From Rossellomorea vietnamensis NBRC 101237 (lineage in GTDB: Bacteria; Bacillota; Bacilli; Bacillales; Bacillaceae_B), in the NCBI RefSeq assembly GCF_001591825.1, contig NZ_BCVQ01000016.1, positions 1 to 64,000 of the forward strand: a stretch of 64,000 nt of DNA. Reading direction: 5' to 3'. Of the stretch, positions 25,677-34,337 are shown in pieces. The first letter of the stretch is position 1. Every line of letters begins with the position of its first letter. Position numbers and translations under genes: made by a program. The notes under the pieces are model-generated. The model made no database searches, had not been told where the DNA came from, and was given only the letters and a program-made list of their open reading frames with translations.

Positions 25677-26869
25677 TGAATTGGAAACGTGATATTGTCG
25701 AAGATCCCTATATATCCTTGACTCTGGTCCTGCTTGTCATCGTTGGGGCAGCAAGCTTTTATGTACATTCCTATGTAGGGTTAGGTATTTTTTTGTTGAT
25801 GATCCTCTATTTCAGGGTCCATCAATGGTATCTAATGAAAATTGGTGATGGGATCAGCATTGGAAGGACCACGAAGAGAATTAGGCTGCATTGCGATGAA
25901 GAGCAAAAGTGGGAATTTCAACTTCAAAATAAAGGCATGTCCATTTGGGGTGCGACATTGAAAATCACATTTAAAGATATCGTCATCCCCACTATGCATC
26001 CCTACTCGTCAGGGGTGGAGGACAAAATTGAAGTGTCCGTCCCCTTCTCCATCCGTAAAAATGAAGAAGGGAGCATTTCCATACCCGTTAAAGGAAAAAG
26101 AAGGGGATTATGCAGGATTACCAACATGCAGCTGGAAATCCCCCACTTATTCGGAAGTGGTAAAGTACTTTTGGATTTACTCGATAATGTCCCGTCGACC
26201 ATTATCGTATTTCCTTCAGATTCTCCCGTGAAAATGGCCGAACAAAAGCTTACATGGAAACAGGGGGACGTCCCCATCCAACATTCATTATTTCATGATG
26301 TCTTTCATCAGATAGGGACAAGGGATTACATTCAAGGAGACCGCTTTCAGGATGTTCACTGGAAGGCAACTGCCAGAACGGGCAGCCTTCAAACGAAGAT
26401 CTATGCACCAGCTACTCAAAGAGAGTGGATGATCGCCATCAATCTATCGGATCGCTATGCCATCACCAACCAGCTCGAAGAAATCATTCAATACGCCTCC
26501 TATATGATGAGGCTTGCGGTAGAACAAAATATCACTTTCTCCCTTGTCTTAAATGTTAGATCTCAGGGCGGGACCCCTTACTATTATCTTCCGCCCGGAA
26601 TAGGAAGGGTTCACAGGCAGAGAGGAATGGAAATGCTTTCTACTCTATCGACAGATGAGTTTACAATCCCATTCCATATTGTTCTGAAGCATTTATACCT
26701 CAGACAATTGGTTCCTTCTGTATTTATAACGGCAGGGGCACTGGGGGCACGTGAAGAAGCTTTATTGACAAAGATTGAGAAACAGAAAATCCAAGTTTAC
26801 AAGTTGAATTCAGAACAAAAACAAGGAGTCGTCACATTATGGAATCGTTCGCTGAAAGTTCCTTCTTGA
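25676..26869 (+). CDS. DUF58 membrane protein (cluster 1)
   Basis: A 397-residue protein starting at GTG 25676, overlapping the MoxR stop by one base; the open frame continues upstream inside MoxR but no start there has a ribosome site. Two membrane segments occur at about residues 15-50. The DUF58 core includes GTRDYIQGDRFQDVHWKATA, followed by a VWA-like region (WMIAINLSDRY). DUF58 proteins are usual partners of MoxR ATPases. It resembles B. subtilis YeaD in position and type. Confidence 0.9.
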   Translation: MNWKRDIVEDPYISLTLVLLVIVGAASFYVHSYVGLGIFLLMILYFRVHQWYLMKIGDGISIGRTTKRIRLHCDEEQKWEFQLQNKGMSIWGATLKITFKDIVIPTMHPYSSGVEDKIEVSVPFSIRKNEEGSISIPVKGKRRGLCRITNMQLEIPHLFGSGKVLLDLLDNVPSTIIVFPSDSPVKMAEQKLTWKQGDVPIQHSLFHDVFHQIGTRDYIQGDRFQDVHWKATARTGSLQTKIYAPATQREWMIAINLSDRYAITNQLEEIIQYASYMMRLAVEQNITFSLVLNVRSQGGTPYYYLPPGIGRVHRQRGMEMLSTLSTDEFTIPFHIVLKHLYLRQLVPSVFITAGALGAREEALLTKIEKQKIQVYKLNSEQKQGVVTLWNRSLKVPS

Positions 26870-28095
26870 TCAAACATAAACAATTGCTCATGGTGAAAAT
26901 GGGGCTCGATGTCGGAATCGATATATTATTCGCCCTATTGATGGCCACATTCCTTTTTTCCAAAGAAGTACTATTAAGCAGCTATGTACCGGCCCTTTGT
27001 ATGGTGTTTATCATAATAATGACATTTCTCATAGTAAGCACGTTGAAACCTTGGATCTTTAAACTGTTGTTAGGGGCACTTGCTATCTCTCTTATATTAA
27101 GTATCTATTTCTTCTCTGCTGCATGGTGGGTGATGTTGGCTGTCCTTGTTTTTTTACATTGGAAAATCACGTCTTATACCAAAAATAAAGATGCATCCAT
27201 CGAAGTGAGCAGCGGGTCTGTCCTGATCTTTTTATTTATTGCATCGGTTTCATTACTGACAGGTTCCATAAGAGACATGGGCAATACGAATCTCATCTAC
27301 TGCCTATTATTCATTTTATTTTCAATCATCATCACGCTCACGCCGATCCAAAGAATGCTCGGAGATTTGAAAACCGGTCATAAAAAAGTGCTGCTCAAAC
27401 CAATGGGGTTCTGGTTTTTAGTAACATTGGCAGGGGGGCTACTGGCGGTATTCAGCTCTTTGGTTAGTAAAGGGATTTATTGGATAGCAGAAAAGGGATT
27501 TTGGGTATTTTCTTTCTTGGTTGATCCAATTTATCAACAGTTAATAATATTTAGAGACAGGTTCTTAAGTACGAGGGATGCTCAGGAGGGAGAGGGAAGC
27601 GAAGTTCAAAAACAGGATTTCTTAGAGGCCCAGAATTATGAACTTAGCCAGGGATTATCATTTTCCTGGGTGAATGAAGTTCTCCTGGGGCTATTTGTTA
27701 TAGCAGTCGTCATTTATTTCGTTAAGAAACGAAAATCTTCCTTTGACACGTCAAGGGAAAAAGAAAATTCTCCAACCATGATGACTCAAAAGATTGTAAC
27801 CCTGGACGAGGATCCTGAAACAGAACAATTTTCTTATTCAAAAGCAAGGGACGTCATCCGGCTATCCATGGAGAAGCTCGAAGGGGAAGCCCACATATGG
27901 GGGGCGGGAAGACAACAGAATGAGAACGTTCAATTATGGTTCAACCGGATCGGCCTCAGTGAATCTGAACGTTTTTTCTCTCTTTATGAACGTATCAGAT
28001 ACGGTCAATCCGTTCCAAGTCAGCAAGAAGTCGATTACTTCACAAGTCAGATCGAACACCATATTGGTGAATTGAAACAACGGGAAGATCAATAG
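26839..28095 (+). CDS. Polytopic membrane protein with DUF4129-like tail (cluster 1)
   Basis: A 418-residue protein with about eight membrane segments up to residue 300 and a charged cytoplasmic C-terminal domain of about 100 residues (FSYSKARDVIRLSMEKLE to the end) like DUF4129. In related clusters (yeaC-yeaD-yebA) this place is taken by a larger protein with a transglutaminase domain; here I see no transglutaminase Cys-His-Asp region, so the protein is a shorter, possibly trimmed form. ATG 26839 has AAGGAG 10 bases upstream and overlaps the DUF58 gene by 31 bases. Confidence 0.75.
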   Translation: MESFAESSFLIKHKQLLMVKMGLDVGIDILFALLMATFLFSKEVLLSSYVPALCMVFIIIMTFLIVSTLKPWIFKLLLGALAISLILSIYFFSAAWWVMLAVLVFLHWKITSYTKNKDASIEVSSGSVLIFLFIASVSLLTGSIRDMGNTNLIYCLLFILFSIIITLTPIQRMLGDLKTGHKKVLLKPMGFWFLVTLAGGLLAVFSSLVSKGIYWIAEKGFWVFSFLVDPIYQQLIIFRDRFLSTRDAQEGEGSEVQKQDFLEAQNYELSQGLSFSWVNEVLLGLFVIAVVIYFVKKRKSSFDTSREKENSPTMMTQKIVTLDEDPETEQFSYSKARDVIRLSMEKLEGEAHIWGAGRQQNENVQLWFNRIGLSESERFFSLYERIRYGQSVPSQQEVDYFTSQIEHHIGELKQREDQ

Positions 28096-28151
28096 AAGAA
28101 GCTGGTGCTTACATGAGTCATTTCGTGTAAGCATTAGCTTCTTTAATTTTT
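28096..28151 (+). terminator. Terminator of MoxR cluster 1
   Basis: AAGAAGCT..TGCTTACA pairs with TGTAAGCA..AGCTTCTT, then TTAATTTTT. Confidence 0.85.
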
Positions 28152-28189
28152 GTTCGGTGGGGTATGATAAAGATGAGGGGGAATCGTTT

Positions 28190-28819
28190 ATGTTGTATGA
28201 ATTAAGAGACGTACACTATAAAGATATTTTACATATAAAGGAGATGGATATTTCTGAGCACAGGACGACCTGCCTTGTTGGGGAAAGTGGTGCCGGAAAA
28301 TCTACTTTATTGAAATTGTTGAATAAAATGAATATACCAGATAGGGGACATATCCGTTATAAAAGAAATTCCCTGGAAAGTGTGGATCCGGTGAAGCATC
28401 GGAGGGAAGCTGTCATGATTTCCCAAACCCCTCTTCTGTTTGGAGAAACAGTGGAAGAAAATCTTCAGAAGGGGCTTGTTTTTTCAGAAAAGCCTCTGGC
28501 TAGCAGGGAAGAACTATTGAAGATGTTGAGCATTGTGAAGCTGGATAAACCACTGGATGCTCGTGCAGAACAGTTGTCTGGCGGTGAACGCCAGCGATTA
28601 TCTCTGGGGAGGGTGTTAGTAATGAAGCCTGCTGTTTATTTATTGGATGAACCTACGTCGGCTCTTGACGAAGAAACAGAGATTGAAGTGATGAAAAGTT
28701 TTATAACGTGTGCAAATGGGCATGGAGGGACCATCATCATGGTGACCCATTCGACAAATGTGGCCGAAGAGTACGGCGAGGAAATCATTACGATTAGAAA
28801 ACAGGAGATGGAGGGTTAG
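28190..28819 (+). CDS. ABC ATPase, FetA/YjkB-like
   Basis: A 209-residue ABC ATPase. Walker A is VGESGAGKSTLLKLL, the Q-loop VMISQTPLLF, the signature LSGGERQRLSLGR, Walker B VYLLDEPTSALDEET and the switch His in VTHST. I start at ATG 28190 (MLYELRD) behind GAGGGGG; the frame is open 33 bases further. With the next gene it forms the UPF0014-type transporter known as FetAB in E. coli (iron export) and YjkBA in B. subtilis. Iron as the substrate is by analogy only. Confidence 0.85.
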   Translation: MLYELRDVHYKDILHIKEMDISEHRTTCLVGESGAGKSTLLKLLNKMNIPDRGHIRYKRNSLESVDPVKHRREAVMISQTPLLFGETVEENLQKGLVFSEKPLASREELLKMLSIVKLDKPLDARAEQLSGGERQRLSLGRVLVMKPAVYLLDEPTSALDEETEIEVMKSFITCANGHGGTIIMVTHSTNVAEEYGEEIITIRKQEMEG

Positions 28820-28822
28820 ACA

Positions 28823-29605
28823 TTGGAAAAAGGAATTATCGATATAGAATTATGGAGATTCATTGCAGCGTATGCCTTTGTCCTTCTCTTGTTATTTATC
28901 GTGAAATGGAGAGGGATATCGAGGGAAAAACAAATCATACTGGCTTCTTTCCGGATGACCATTCAATTGATTATCGCTGGATACATCCTTACATATATTT
29001 TTGATCACCCAAGCCCTTGGCTAACCTTGAGTATCATAGTCGTAATGGAAGTATTTGCAGTAAGGAATATATTCAAGCAGGTCAAATATGAAATGGATCG
29101 AAAGCTAAAAGGCATCGCTGCCATTTCATTATGCGTTGGAACGCTGATCAGCCTGTTTTATTTCAATATGGTCGTCATCCATTTCTCCCCATGGTATGAA
29201 CCAAGATATTTCATTCCGATCGCAGGGATGATTGTGGGGAACGCGATGACGGGCATAACGCTTGGAATCAATACCCTCCTTGGAGGATTGATAGAGCAGA
29301 GGGAAAAAGTAGAAGGAGCTTTGATGCTGGGGGCAACCCCTAAGGCAGCCTCTAAGACGTATTTGGATAATGCATTTGATTCTGCCATACTGCCCACACT
29401 GAATAATATGCTGGGGATGGGTATCATTTTTCTTCCTGGGATGATGACTGGGCAAATTCTTTCAGGAGTAAGCCCTCTGGTGGCCATTGAATATCAGATT
29501 GCCATTCTGTTAGGAATTGTCGGAAGCGTTGCATTGACTGTCGTCCTGTTTATTTTATTAGCATATAAGCGACTATTTACAAAGGATGCCCAATTGAACA
29601 TTTGA
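28823..29605 (+). CDS. UPF0014 permease, FetB/YjkA-like
   Basis: A 260-residue permease with seven predicted membrane segments. The conserved MIVGNAMTGITLGIN block and the MLGATPKAASKTYLDNAFDSA coupling-loop region are the hallmarks of UPF0014/FetB. It starts at TTG 28823 with GGAGGG 7 bases upstream, 3 bases after the ATPase gene, so the two are co-translated. Confidence 0.88.
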   Translation: MEKGIIDIELWRFIAAYAFVLLLLFIVKWRGISREKQIILASFRMTIQLIIAGYILTYIFDHPSPWLTLSIIVVMEVFAVRNIFKQVKYEMDRKLKGIAAISLCVGTLISLFYFNMVVIHFSPWYEPRYFIPIAGMIVGNAMTGITLGINTLLGGLIEQREKVEGALMLGATPKAASKTYLDNAFDSAILPTLNNMLGMGIIFLPGMMTGQILSGVSPLVAIEYQIAILLGIVGSVALTVVLFILLAYKRLFTKDAQLNI

Positions 29606-29677
29606 TAGCTTCCCCGTTCTAATCTAGTTTCCACGGCATATGCTAGAGAAAGAATGATAGGAAGGGGAGGGTTCCAT

Positions 29678-29935
29678 TTGAAATACGAAATCGAGCAGGC
29701 ACTGAGGGTGAAAAGTCTTGCCATCGATGTGATGGAGGAATTGATGAAAGAAGACAGGAAGTATGAGGTCCAGGAATTAAAGCAGCTGTCAGAGTTGTTC
29801 TCCCGATGTATTTGCGACTTGGTGAATGTATACTCCAATATCTCAGAAGATCATGAAATGACCTTGAAAGGAACGGTCATCAAAGCAAAGATCGGCTATA
29901 ACCTCATGAAGGCAGAAACAGTAGAAAAAGAATAG
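29678..29935 (+). CDS. Small helical protein of unknown function
   Basis: An 85-residue acidic protein, predicted all-helical (KYEIEQALRVKSLAIDVMEE, then VQELKQLSELFSRC). I do not recognise it. I chose TTG 29678, which has GGGGAGGG 6 bases upstream; the ATG at 29654 has no ribosome site. It is a single-gene unit between fetB-like and ptsH, followed by a hairpin. Confidence 0.65.
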   Translation: MKYEIEQALRVKSLAIDVMEELMKEDRKYEVQELKQLSELFSRCICDLVNVYSNISEDHEMTLKGTVIKAKIGYNLMKAETVEKE

Positions 29936-30251
29936 TATGGTAATCCGAAGAATGACTCATACTAAGGACTCCGTATCAGATGGATATGGGGTCTTTACTG
30001 CGTTTTCTTCTTTAGGCTTTACAATAAATCATCAAATTTTACATAATTAGGTTCATAACAGTGGCAAATTAATGAAATACTAAAAAAATCAAGCTTTACA
30101 ATTGTGTATATCCTCATTGCATGCTATTCTTTTTTATTGAACAGCTTTATAGGAATATTGGATTAATCACTAGAAATAGTTGACGTTTTCTTTATAATCC
30201 ATTACTTTTATGAAGCAACTAAAAACAAGATAATTGAAGGAGTCGATTCAC
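29936..30251. other. Leader region ahead of ptsHI
   Basis: This 316-base gap starts with a hairpin at 29964-29997 and is then AT-rich. It must hold the ptsH promoter; candidates are TTGACG (30180-30185) with a weak -10, and a TATAAT at 30193-30198 with a poor -35. I see no LicT/GlcT-type antiterminator site and no gene. Confidence 0.5.
29964..29997 (+). terminator. Probable terminator before ptsHI
   Basis: A 14-bp stem (AAGGACTCCGTATC against GATATGGGGTCTTT) with several G-T pairs ends in TTT, then T-rich sequence. Confidence 0.6.
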
Positions 30252-30518
30252 ATGGCACAAAAAACATTTACAGTTACAGCTGAAACAGGAATTCATGCTC
30301 GTCCGGCAACTCTATTGGTTCAAACGGCAAGCAAATTCGACAGCGATGTACATCTAGAATACAAAGAAAAGAAAGTAAACTTAAAATCAATCATGGGTGT
30401 TATGTCTTTAGGTGTTGGTAAAGGTGCAGAAATCACAATCATTACTGAAGGTAGTGACGAGGAAGAAGCGTTAAACAGCTTACAGGAAACATTGAACAAA
30501 GAAGGTTTAGCTGAGTAA
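30252..30518 (+). CDS. ptsH: Phosphocarrier protein HPr
   Basis: An 88-residue HPr. The PEP-dependent phosphorylation site His15 is in [11 protein letters not shown] and the regulatory Ser46 in [12 protein letters not shown], so it can serve both sugar transport and CcpA-dependent catabolite control. I start at ATG 30252 (MAQKTFTV) with GAAGGAG upstream; the frame is open 18 bases further. It overlaps ptsI by one base. No ptsG lies upstream, unlike in B. subtilis. Confidence 0.98.
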   Translation: MAQKTFTVTAETGIHARPATLLVQTASKFDSDVHLEYKEKKVNLKSIMGVMSLGVGKGAEITIITEGSDEEEALNSLQETLNKEGLAE

Positions 30519-32239
30519 TGTCCAGTCTCTTAAAAGGTATTGCGGCATCAAATGGTATTGCCATAGCAAAAGCGTATCGCCTGGTCGAACCTGACCTGAG
30601 CTTTGAGAAGAAAAGCGTAGACAATGCTGAACAGGAAGTTTCACGCTTCCAGAATGCCATTGCGACATCTAAATCAGAGCTTGAAGCGATCCGTGATAAA
30701 GCGAGAGTTGATTTAGGGGAAGACAAAGCTCAAATCTTTGAAGCGCATCTTCTTGTCTTAAGCGATCCAGAACTACTGACACCTATCGAAGACAAAGTAA
30801 AATCAGAAAATGTAAACGCTGAATCCGCACTTAAAGAAACAGCGGATATGTTCGTATCCATGTTTGAATCCATGGATAACGAGTATATGAAGGAACGTGC
30901 GGCGGATATCCGTGACGTGACGAAACGTGTCCTTTCACACTTATTGGGCGTGCAGATTGCAAACCCAAGCATGGTAACAGAAGAAGTGATTGTGATTGCA
31001 GAGGATCTAACTCCTTCTGACACGGCACAATTAAACCGTGAATTCGTTAAAGGATTCACAACGGATATCGGTGGAAGAACATCACATTCGGCCATTATGG
31101 CCCGTTCAATGGAGATCCCGGCTGTAGTGGGGACGAAATCCATTACTTCCTCTGTTGAAAATGGGGATATGATCATCGTTGACGGATTAAATGGAGAAGT
31201 ACATATTAATCCGACTCCGGAAGTCATCGAAGAGTACAAGAAAGAGCATGCCCGTTATGAAGAACAAAAGGCTGAATGGGCGAAGCTCGTGAATGAACCG
31301 ACGGTATCCAAAGATGGGGAGCATGTTGAACTTGCTGCCAATATCGGGACACCTAAGGATCTTGAAGGCGTTAAGAATCACGGTGGAGAAGGTGTAGGAC
31401 TGTATCGTACAGAATTCCTATACATGGGTCGTGACGAATTACCGTCAGAAGATGAGCAATACGAAGCATATAAGGCTGTATTAGAAGGAATGGAAGGGAA
31501 ACCAGTGGTGGTTCGTACCCTTGACATCGGTGGGGATAAAGAGCTTCCTTACTTAAATCTACCGAAAGAAATGAACCCTTTCCTTGGGTATCGTGCGATC
31601 CGTCTATGTTTAGATGAGCAGGATATCTTCCGTACGCAGCTTAGAGCGTTATTGAAGGCAAGTCCATTTGGAAACTTGAAAATCATGTTCCCGATGATTT
31701 CAAATCTTCAAGAGTTCAGAGAAGCGAAAGCGATCCTGGAAGAAGAGAAGAAAGCCCTACTTGAAAATGGGACAACGGTAGCTGATCACATTGAAGTGGG
31801 AATCATGGTGGAAATTCCTTCAACTGCCGTCATGGCGGATGTATTTGCCAAGGAAGTTGATTTCTTCTCCATCGGGACAAACGACCTGATTCAGTACACA
31901 ATGGCTGCCGACCGTATGAACGAGCGCGTTTCCTACTTATATCAACCGTATAACCCTGCCATTTTACGTCTTGTGAAAATGGTCATCGATGCGGCTCATA
32001 AGGAAGGAAAATGGGCAGGTATGTGTGGAGAAATGGCTGGAGATGAGATTGCCGTACCGATCTTACTTGGATTAGGTTTGGATGAGTTCTCAATGAGTGC
32101 AACATCCATTTTGAAGGCACGTTCTCAAATTCGTCAGTTGAACCGCGCTGAAATGAAAGAACTGGCTGAACAGGCACTACAACTAGACACCAATGATGCG
32201 GTCATTTCTGCAGTGAAAAAAGCCACATCAATAGAATAA
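30518..32239 (+). CDS. ptsI: PEP-protein phosphotransferase (enzyme I)
   Basis: A 573-residue enzyme I, the first step of the phosphotransferase system, moving phosphate from PEP to HPr. The active-site His is in [13 protein letters not shown], the PEP-binding region is [23 protein letters not shown], and the C-terminal catalytic Cys is in GMCGEMAGD. Length is exactly typical. Its ATG overlaps the ptsH stop (TAATG). It is followed by a folded 3' region and a terminator. Confidence 0.98.
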   Translation: MSSLLKGIAASNGIAIAKAYRLVEPDLSFEKKSVDNAEQEVSRFQNAIATSKSELEAIRDKARVDLGEDKAQIFEAHLLVLSDPELLTPIEDKVKSENVNAESALKETADMFVSMFESMDNEYMKERAADIRDVTKRVLSHLLGVQIANPSMVTEEVIVIAEDLTPSDTAQLNREFVKGFTTDIGGRTSHSAIMARSMEIPAVVGTKSITSSVENGDMIIVDGLNGEVHINPTPEVIEEYKKEHARYEEQKAEWAKLVNEPTVSKDGEHVELAANIGTPKDLEGVKNHGGEGVGLYRTEFLYMGRDELPSEDEQYEAYKAVLEGMEGKPVVVRTLDIGGDKELPYLNLPKEMNPFLGYRAIRLCLDEQDIFRTQLRALLKASPFGNLKIMFPMISNLQEFREAKAILEEEKKALLENGTTVADHIEVGIMVEIPSTAVMADVFAKEVDFFSIGTNDLIQYTMAADRMNERVSYLYQPYNPAILRLVKMVIDAAHKEGKWAGMCGEMAGDEIAVPILLGLGLDEFSMSATSILKARSQIRQLNRAEMKELAEQALQLDTNDAVISAVKKATSIE

Positions 32240-32335
32240 ATATAGGTTTAAAAGGTGGAAATGAGGGTATTATATCTGAGAAGAATAAGGCACACACCCT
32301 TTGGGCCTTTTTATTCTCATTTCCCCCTTTCTTGT

Positions 32336-32379
32336 GGATTGAAGGAGCGCTTGGTTCTTTCAATCCCTTTTTTTCTTTT
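32336..32379 (+). terminator. Terminator of ptsHI
   Basis: GGATTGAA pairs with TTCAATCC around a 15-base loop, followed by CTTTTTTTC. Confidence 0.8.
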
Positions 32380-32463
32380 CAAAAGGGATTATACAAAATG
32401 ATTACCATTCTGCAAGTCATGGTCAAACTTCTATATCAGAATTCCCTTGTTTATTATACTGTA

Positions 32464-32477
32464 TGAAAGCGCTTTTT
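32464..32477 (+). promoter_or_regulatory. cre-like CcpA site
   Basis: TGAAAGCGCTTTTT matches the catabolite-responsive consensus TGWAANCGNTNWCA in its core but ends in TT in place of CA. It sits by a possible -10 (TATACT, just upstream) in the ptsI downstream gap. Confidence 0.4.
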
Positions 32478-32731
32478 TAAAGTGTTTTACTAAAATAACT
32501 TTTTTGGGTACCTGGGTTGTTTGAAGGCCCATAAATAGACATTTTTCTTCATTGGAGCGGCGCATCGGTGAATGAAAAATTTTTTATAAAAAAAGTAGAA
32601 AGATGGTTTATCATCTTTAAAAGCGGGTATTCTATTACTAAGCATGAAATTGGAGATTAATTTCTCACTAACACCCCCTTTTCCTTTTTTTTATTGAACT
32701 AACTCAGTTAACTGCGTTAGTTCTTTTTTTT
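32478..32731 (+). ncRNA. Candidate small RNA with C-rich tract
   Basis: No open frame with a ribosome site lies here, yet the region ends in a strong terminator (32696-32731). It contains small hairpins (AGATGGTTTATCATCT, GAAATTGGAGATTAATTTC) and an unpaired CACCCCCTTTTCC tract complementary to ribosome binding sites, a feature of Firmicutes regulatory RNAs such as FsrA and RsaE. The exact 5' end is not known. This is inference from sequence layout only. Confidence 0.35.
32696..32731 (+). terminator. Orphan terminator
   Basis: GAACTAAC pairs with GTTAGTTC (inner loop also contains GTTAAC) and is followed by nine T. No gene ends directly before it. Confidence 0.85.
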
Positions 32732-32833
32732 TGGATATTTGTCCATTGAATAGGACTTCAGATGAAGATGAATAATAAACATATGCTGATCGATTAAGCG
32801 GTTCAGCAGTTATAATAAAGGGGGAAATAAACG

Positions 32834-33010
32834 ATGGCTAAAAGAACAAAGAAAAATGATCCGCAACAGAAAAATAAAAAAGGCTTTGATTCTTCAAAGA
32901 TCAATGCTGAATTTGCCCATGAAATAGGGAGTGCAGCAACAAATAAAATCCACAACGACAAAGCGAAAAAAGAAAAAGCACCTAAAAATAATGGTGAATA
33001 TAAAGGGTAA
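32834..33010 (+). CDS. Small Lys/Asn-rich protein
   Basis: A 58-residue, very hydrophilic basic protein (MAKRTKKNDPQQKNKKGFD) with a central INAEFAHEIGSAA segment. That segment resembles those of small spore-associated proteins, but I cannot place it in a named family. ATG 32834 has GGGGG 9 bases upstream and a perfect terminator follows the stop, so the gene itself is credible. Confidence 0.65.
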   Translation: MAKRTKKNDPQQKNKKGFDSSKINAEFAHEIGSAATNKIHNDKAKKEKAPKNNGEYKG

Positions 33011-33016
33011 TGAACA

Positions 33017-33053
33017 AAGAGGGACGGACCTTGATGCAAGGTCCGTCCCTCTT
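33017..33053. terminator. Strong bidirectional terminator
   Basis: Sixteen-base perfect arms (AAGAGGGACGGACCTT and AAGGTCCGTCCCTCTT) around a 5-base loop, between convergent genes. Confidence 0.92.
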
Positions 33054-33054
33054 G

Positions 33055-34206
33055 TTAGGATTGAATAAAGGATTGAAGCCGGTCGAGTCCTTCTGCCAGT
33101 TGCTCCATGGAACAGGCATAAGAAAGACGGAAGTACCCTTCTCCAAGTGGTGAAAAGGCATCGCCAGGGACGACAGCCACCTTTTTTTCCTGTGCCAGGG
33201 CAAGGGAGAAATCAAATGAGCTTAACAGGACGTTATCGGGTATTTTCACGAAAAAGTAAAAGGCACCGTGGGGTTTGACGATTCCCTCAAATCCCATATC
33301 AACAAGTCTGTCGTATACATAATCCCTTCGTTTCTTATACTCTATCTTCATATCCAGGGCATCGTCTTTCCCGGCTGTCAAAGCTTCATAAGCCGCTTTT
33401 TGGGAGATGGACGAAGCACAGGACACATTATATTGGTGCACCTTCAGAAGGTGCCTTGAAATGGCTTCAGGAGCGAAGATCAGCCCGATCCTCCAACCTG
33501 TCATACTATGTGACTTTGATAATCCATTCACGATGATCGTTTGCTCTCTTAAATACTCTGCAATGGAATGATGTGAACCATCAAAGGTAAGTTCGCTATA
33601 TATTTCATCAGCCAATACAAAAATGTCCCGGCTCTTGAATAATTCGGCAATTTCTTTCAGTTCTTCCTTTGATAAGCTGACCCCTGTTGGATTCGAGGGG
33701 TATGGGAGGATGATGCATTTGGTAGAAGGGGTCAGGCTGGCCTCGATCAATGCTGCATCTAATTTAAACTCATTTTGGGTAATGTCGATATGGACCGGAT
33801 TGGCACCACATAGTTTGATGATGGGTTCATATCCAGGATATACGGGCCCTGGAAGAAGGCAGTCGTCATCCTGACAAAGGATTGTACGCAGGATCACATC
33901 GATTCCCTGGGACGCACCATTTGTGACAATGACTTCTGTTGCAGGATCATACTCTACATGATATTTTTCTTTGACGAATGAAGCCGCCGCTTCCCGTAAT
34001 TCGATATATCCAGCATTGTGGGTATAAGACGTGAAATCTCCATCAATGGCTGCTTTTCCTGCATCTTTAATATGTTGAGGGGTTGGGAAGTCAGGCTGAC
34101 CGATTGTCAGGGAAATCATATCGTCGATGTCTGACACCATGTTGAAAAATCGTCGTATACCAGAAATTTGTATGTCTCTGACCCTGGGGTTAATATGCTG
34201 TTCCAA
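33055..34206 (-). CDS. patA: Aminotransferase A
   Basis: A 383-residue fold-type I aminotransferase. The PLP Lys is in NGLSKSHSMTGWRIG, and LPYPSNPTGVSLS, DEIYSEL and YNVSCASSISQKAA closely follow B. subtilis PatA, which acts on N-acetyl-diaminopimelate precursors or aromatic substrates. I chose the TTG at 34206 (EQHINPRVRDIQISGIR follows) because AGGTG lies 6 bases upstream and it aligns with PatA's known start; a GTG nine bases earlier overlaps that ribosome site. Confidence 0.92.
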   Translation of the reverse strand: MEQHINPRVRDIQISGIRRFFNMVSDIDDMISLTIGQPDFPTPQHIKDAGKAAIDGDFTSYTHNAGYIELREAAASFVKEKYHVEYDPATEVIVTNGASQGIDVILRTILCQDDDCLLPGPVYPGYEPIIKLCGANPVHIDITQNEFKLDAALIEASLTPSTKCIILPYPSNPTGVSLSKEELKEIAELFKSRDIFVLADEIYSELTFDGSHHSIAEYLREQTIIVNGLSKSHSMTGWRIGLIFAPEAISRHLLKVHQYNVSCASSISQKAAYEALTAGKDDALDMKIEYKKRRDYVYDRLVDMGFEGIVKPHGAFYFFVKIPDNVLLSSFDFSLALAQEKKVAVVPGDAFSPLGEGYFRLSYACSMEQLAEGLDRLQSFIQS

Positions 34207-34337
34207 TATGTACACCTACTTTGATTGTTTGATTCATATTTTAACATTAAATTGAATGGTAACGCAGTGGTTTTGTTTGAATGGGAGAGAAATAGGGAAA
34301 GGATAAAAAATGAAAAAAGACAGTTAGGGAGAGCCAT

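Larger units (their letters stand above)
32240..32833. other. Long gap between ptsI and a small gene
   Basis: This 594-base stretch has no credible coding frame. It holds a branched 3' structure (32257-32324), the ptsI terminator (32336-32379), a cre-like site (32464-32477), and a likely non-coding transcript ending at the terminator 32696-32731. Confidence 0.6.
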
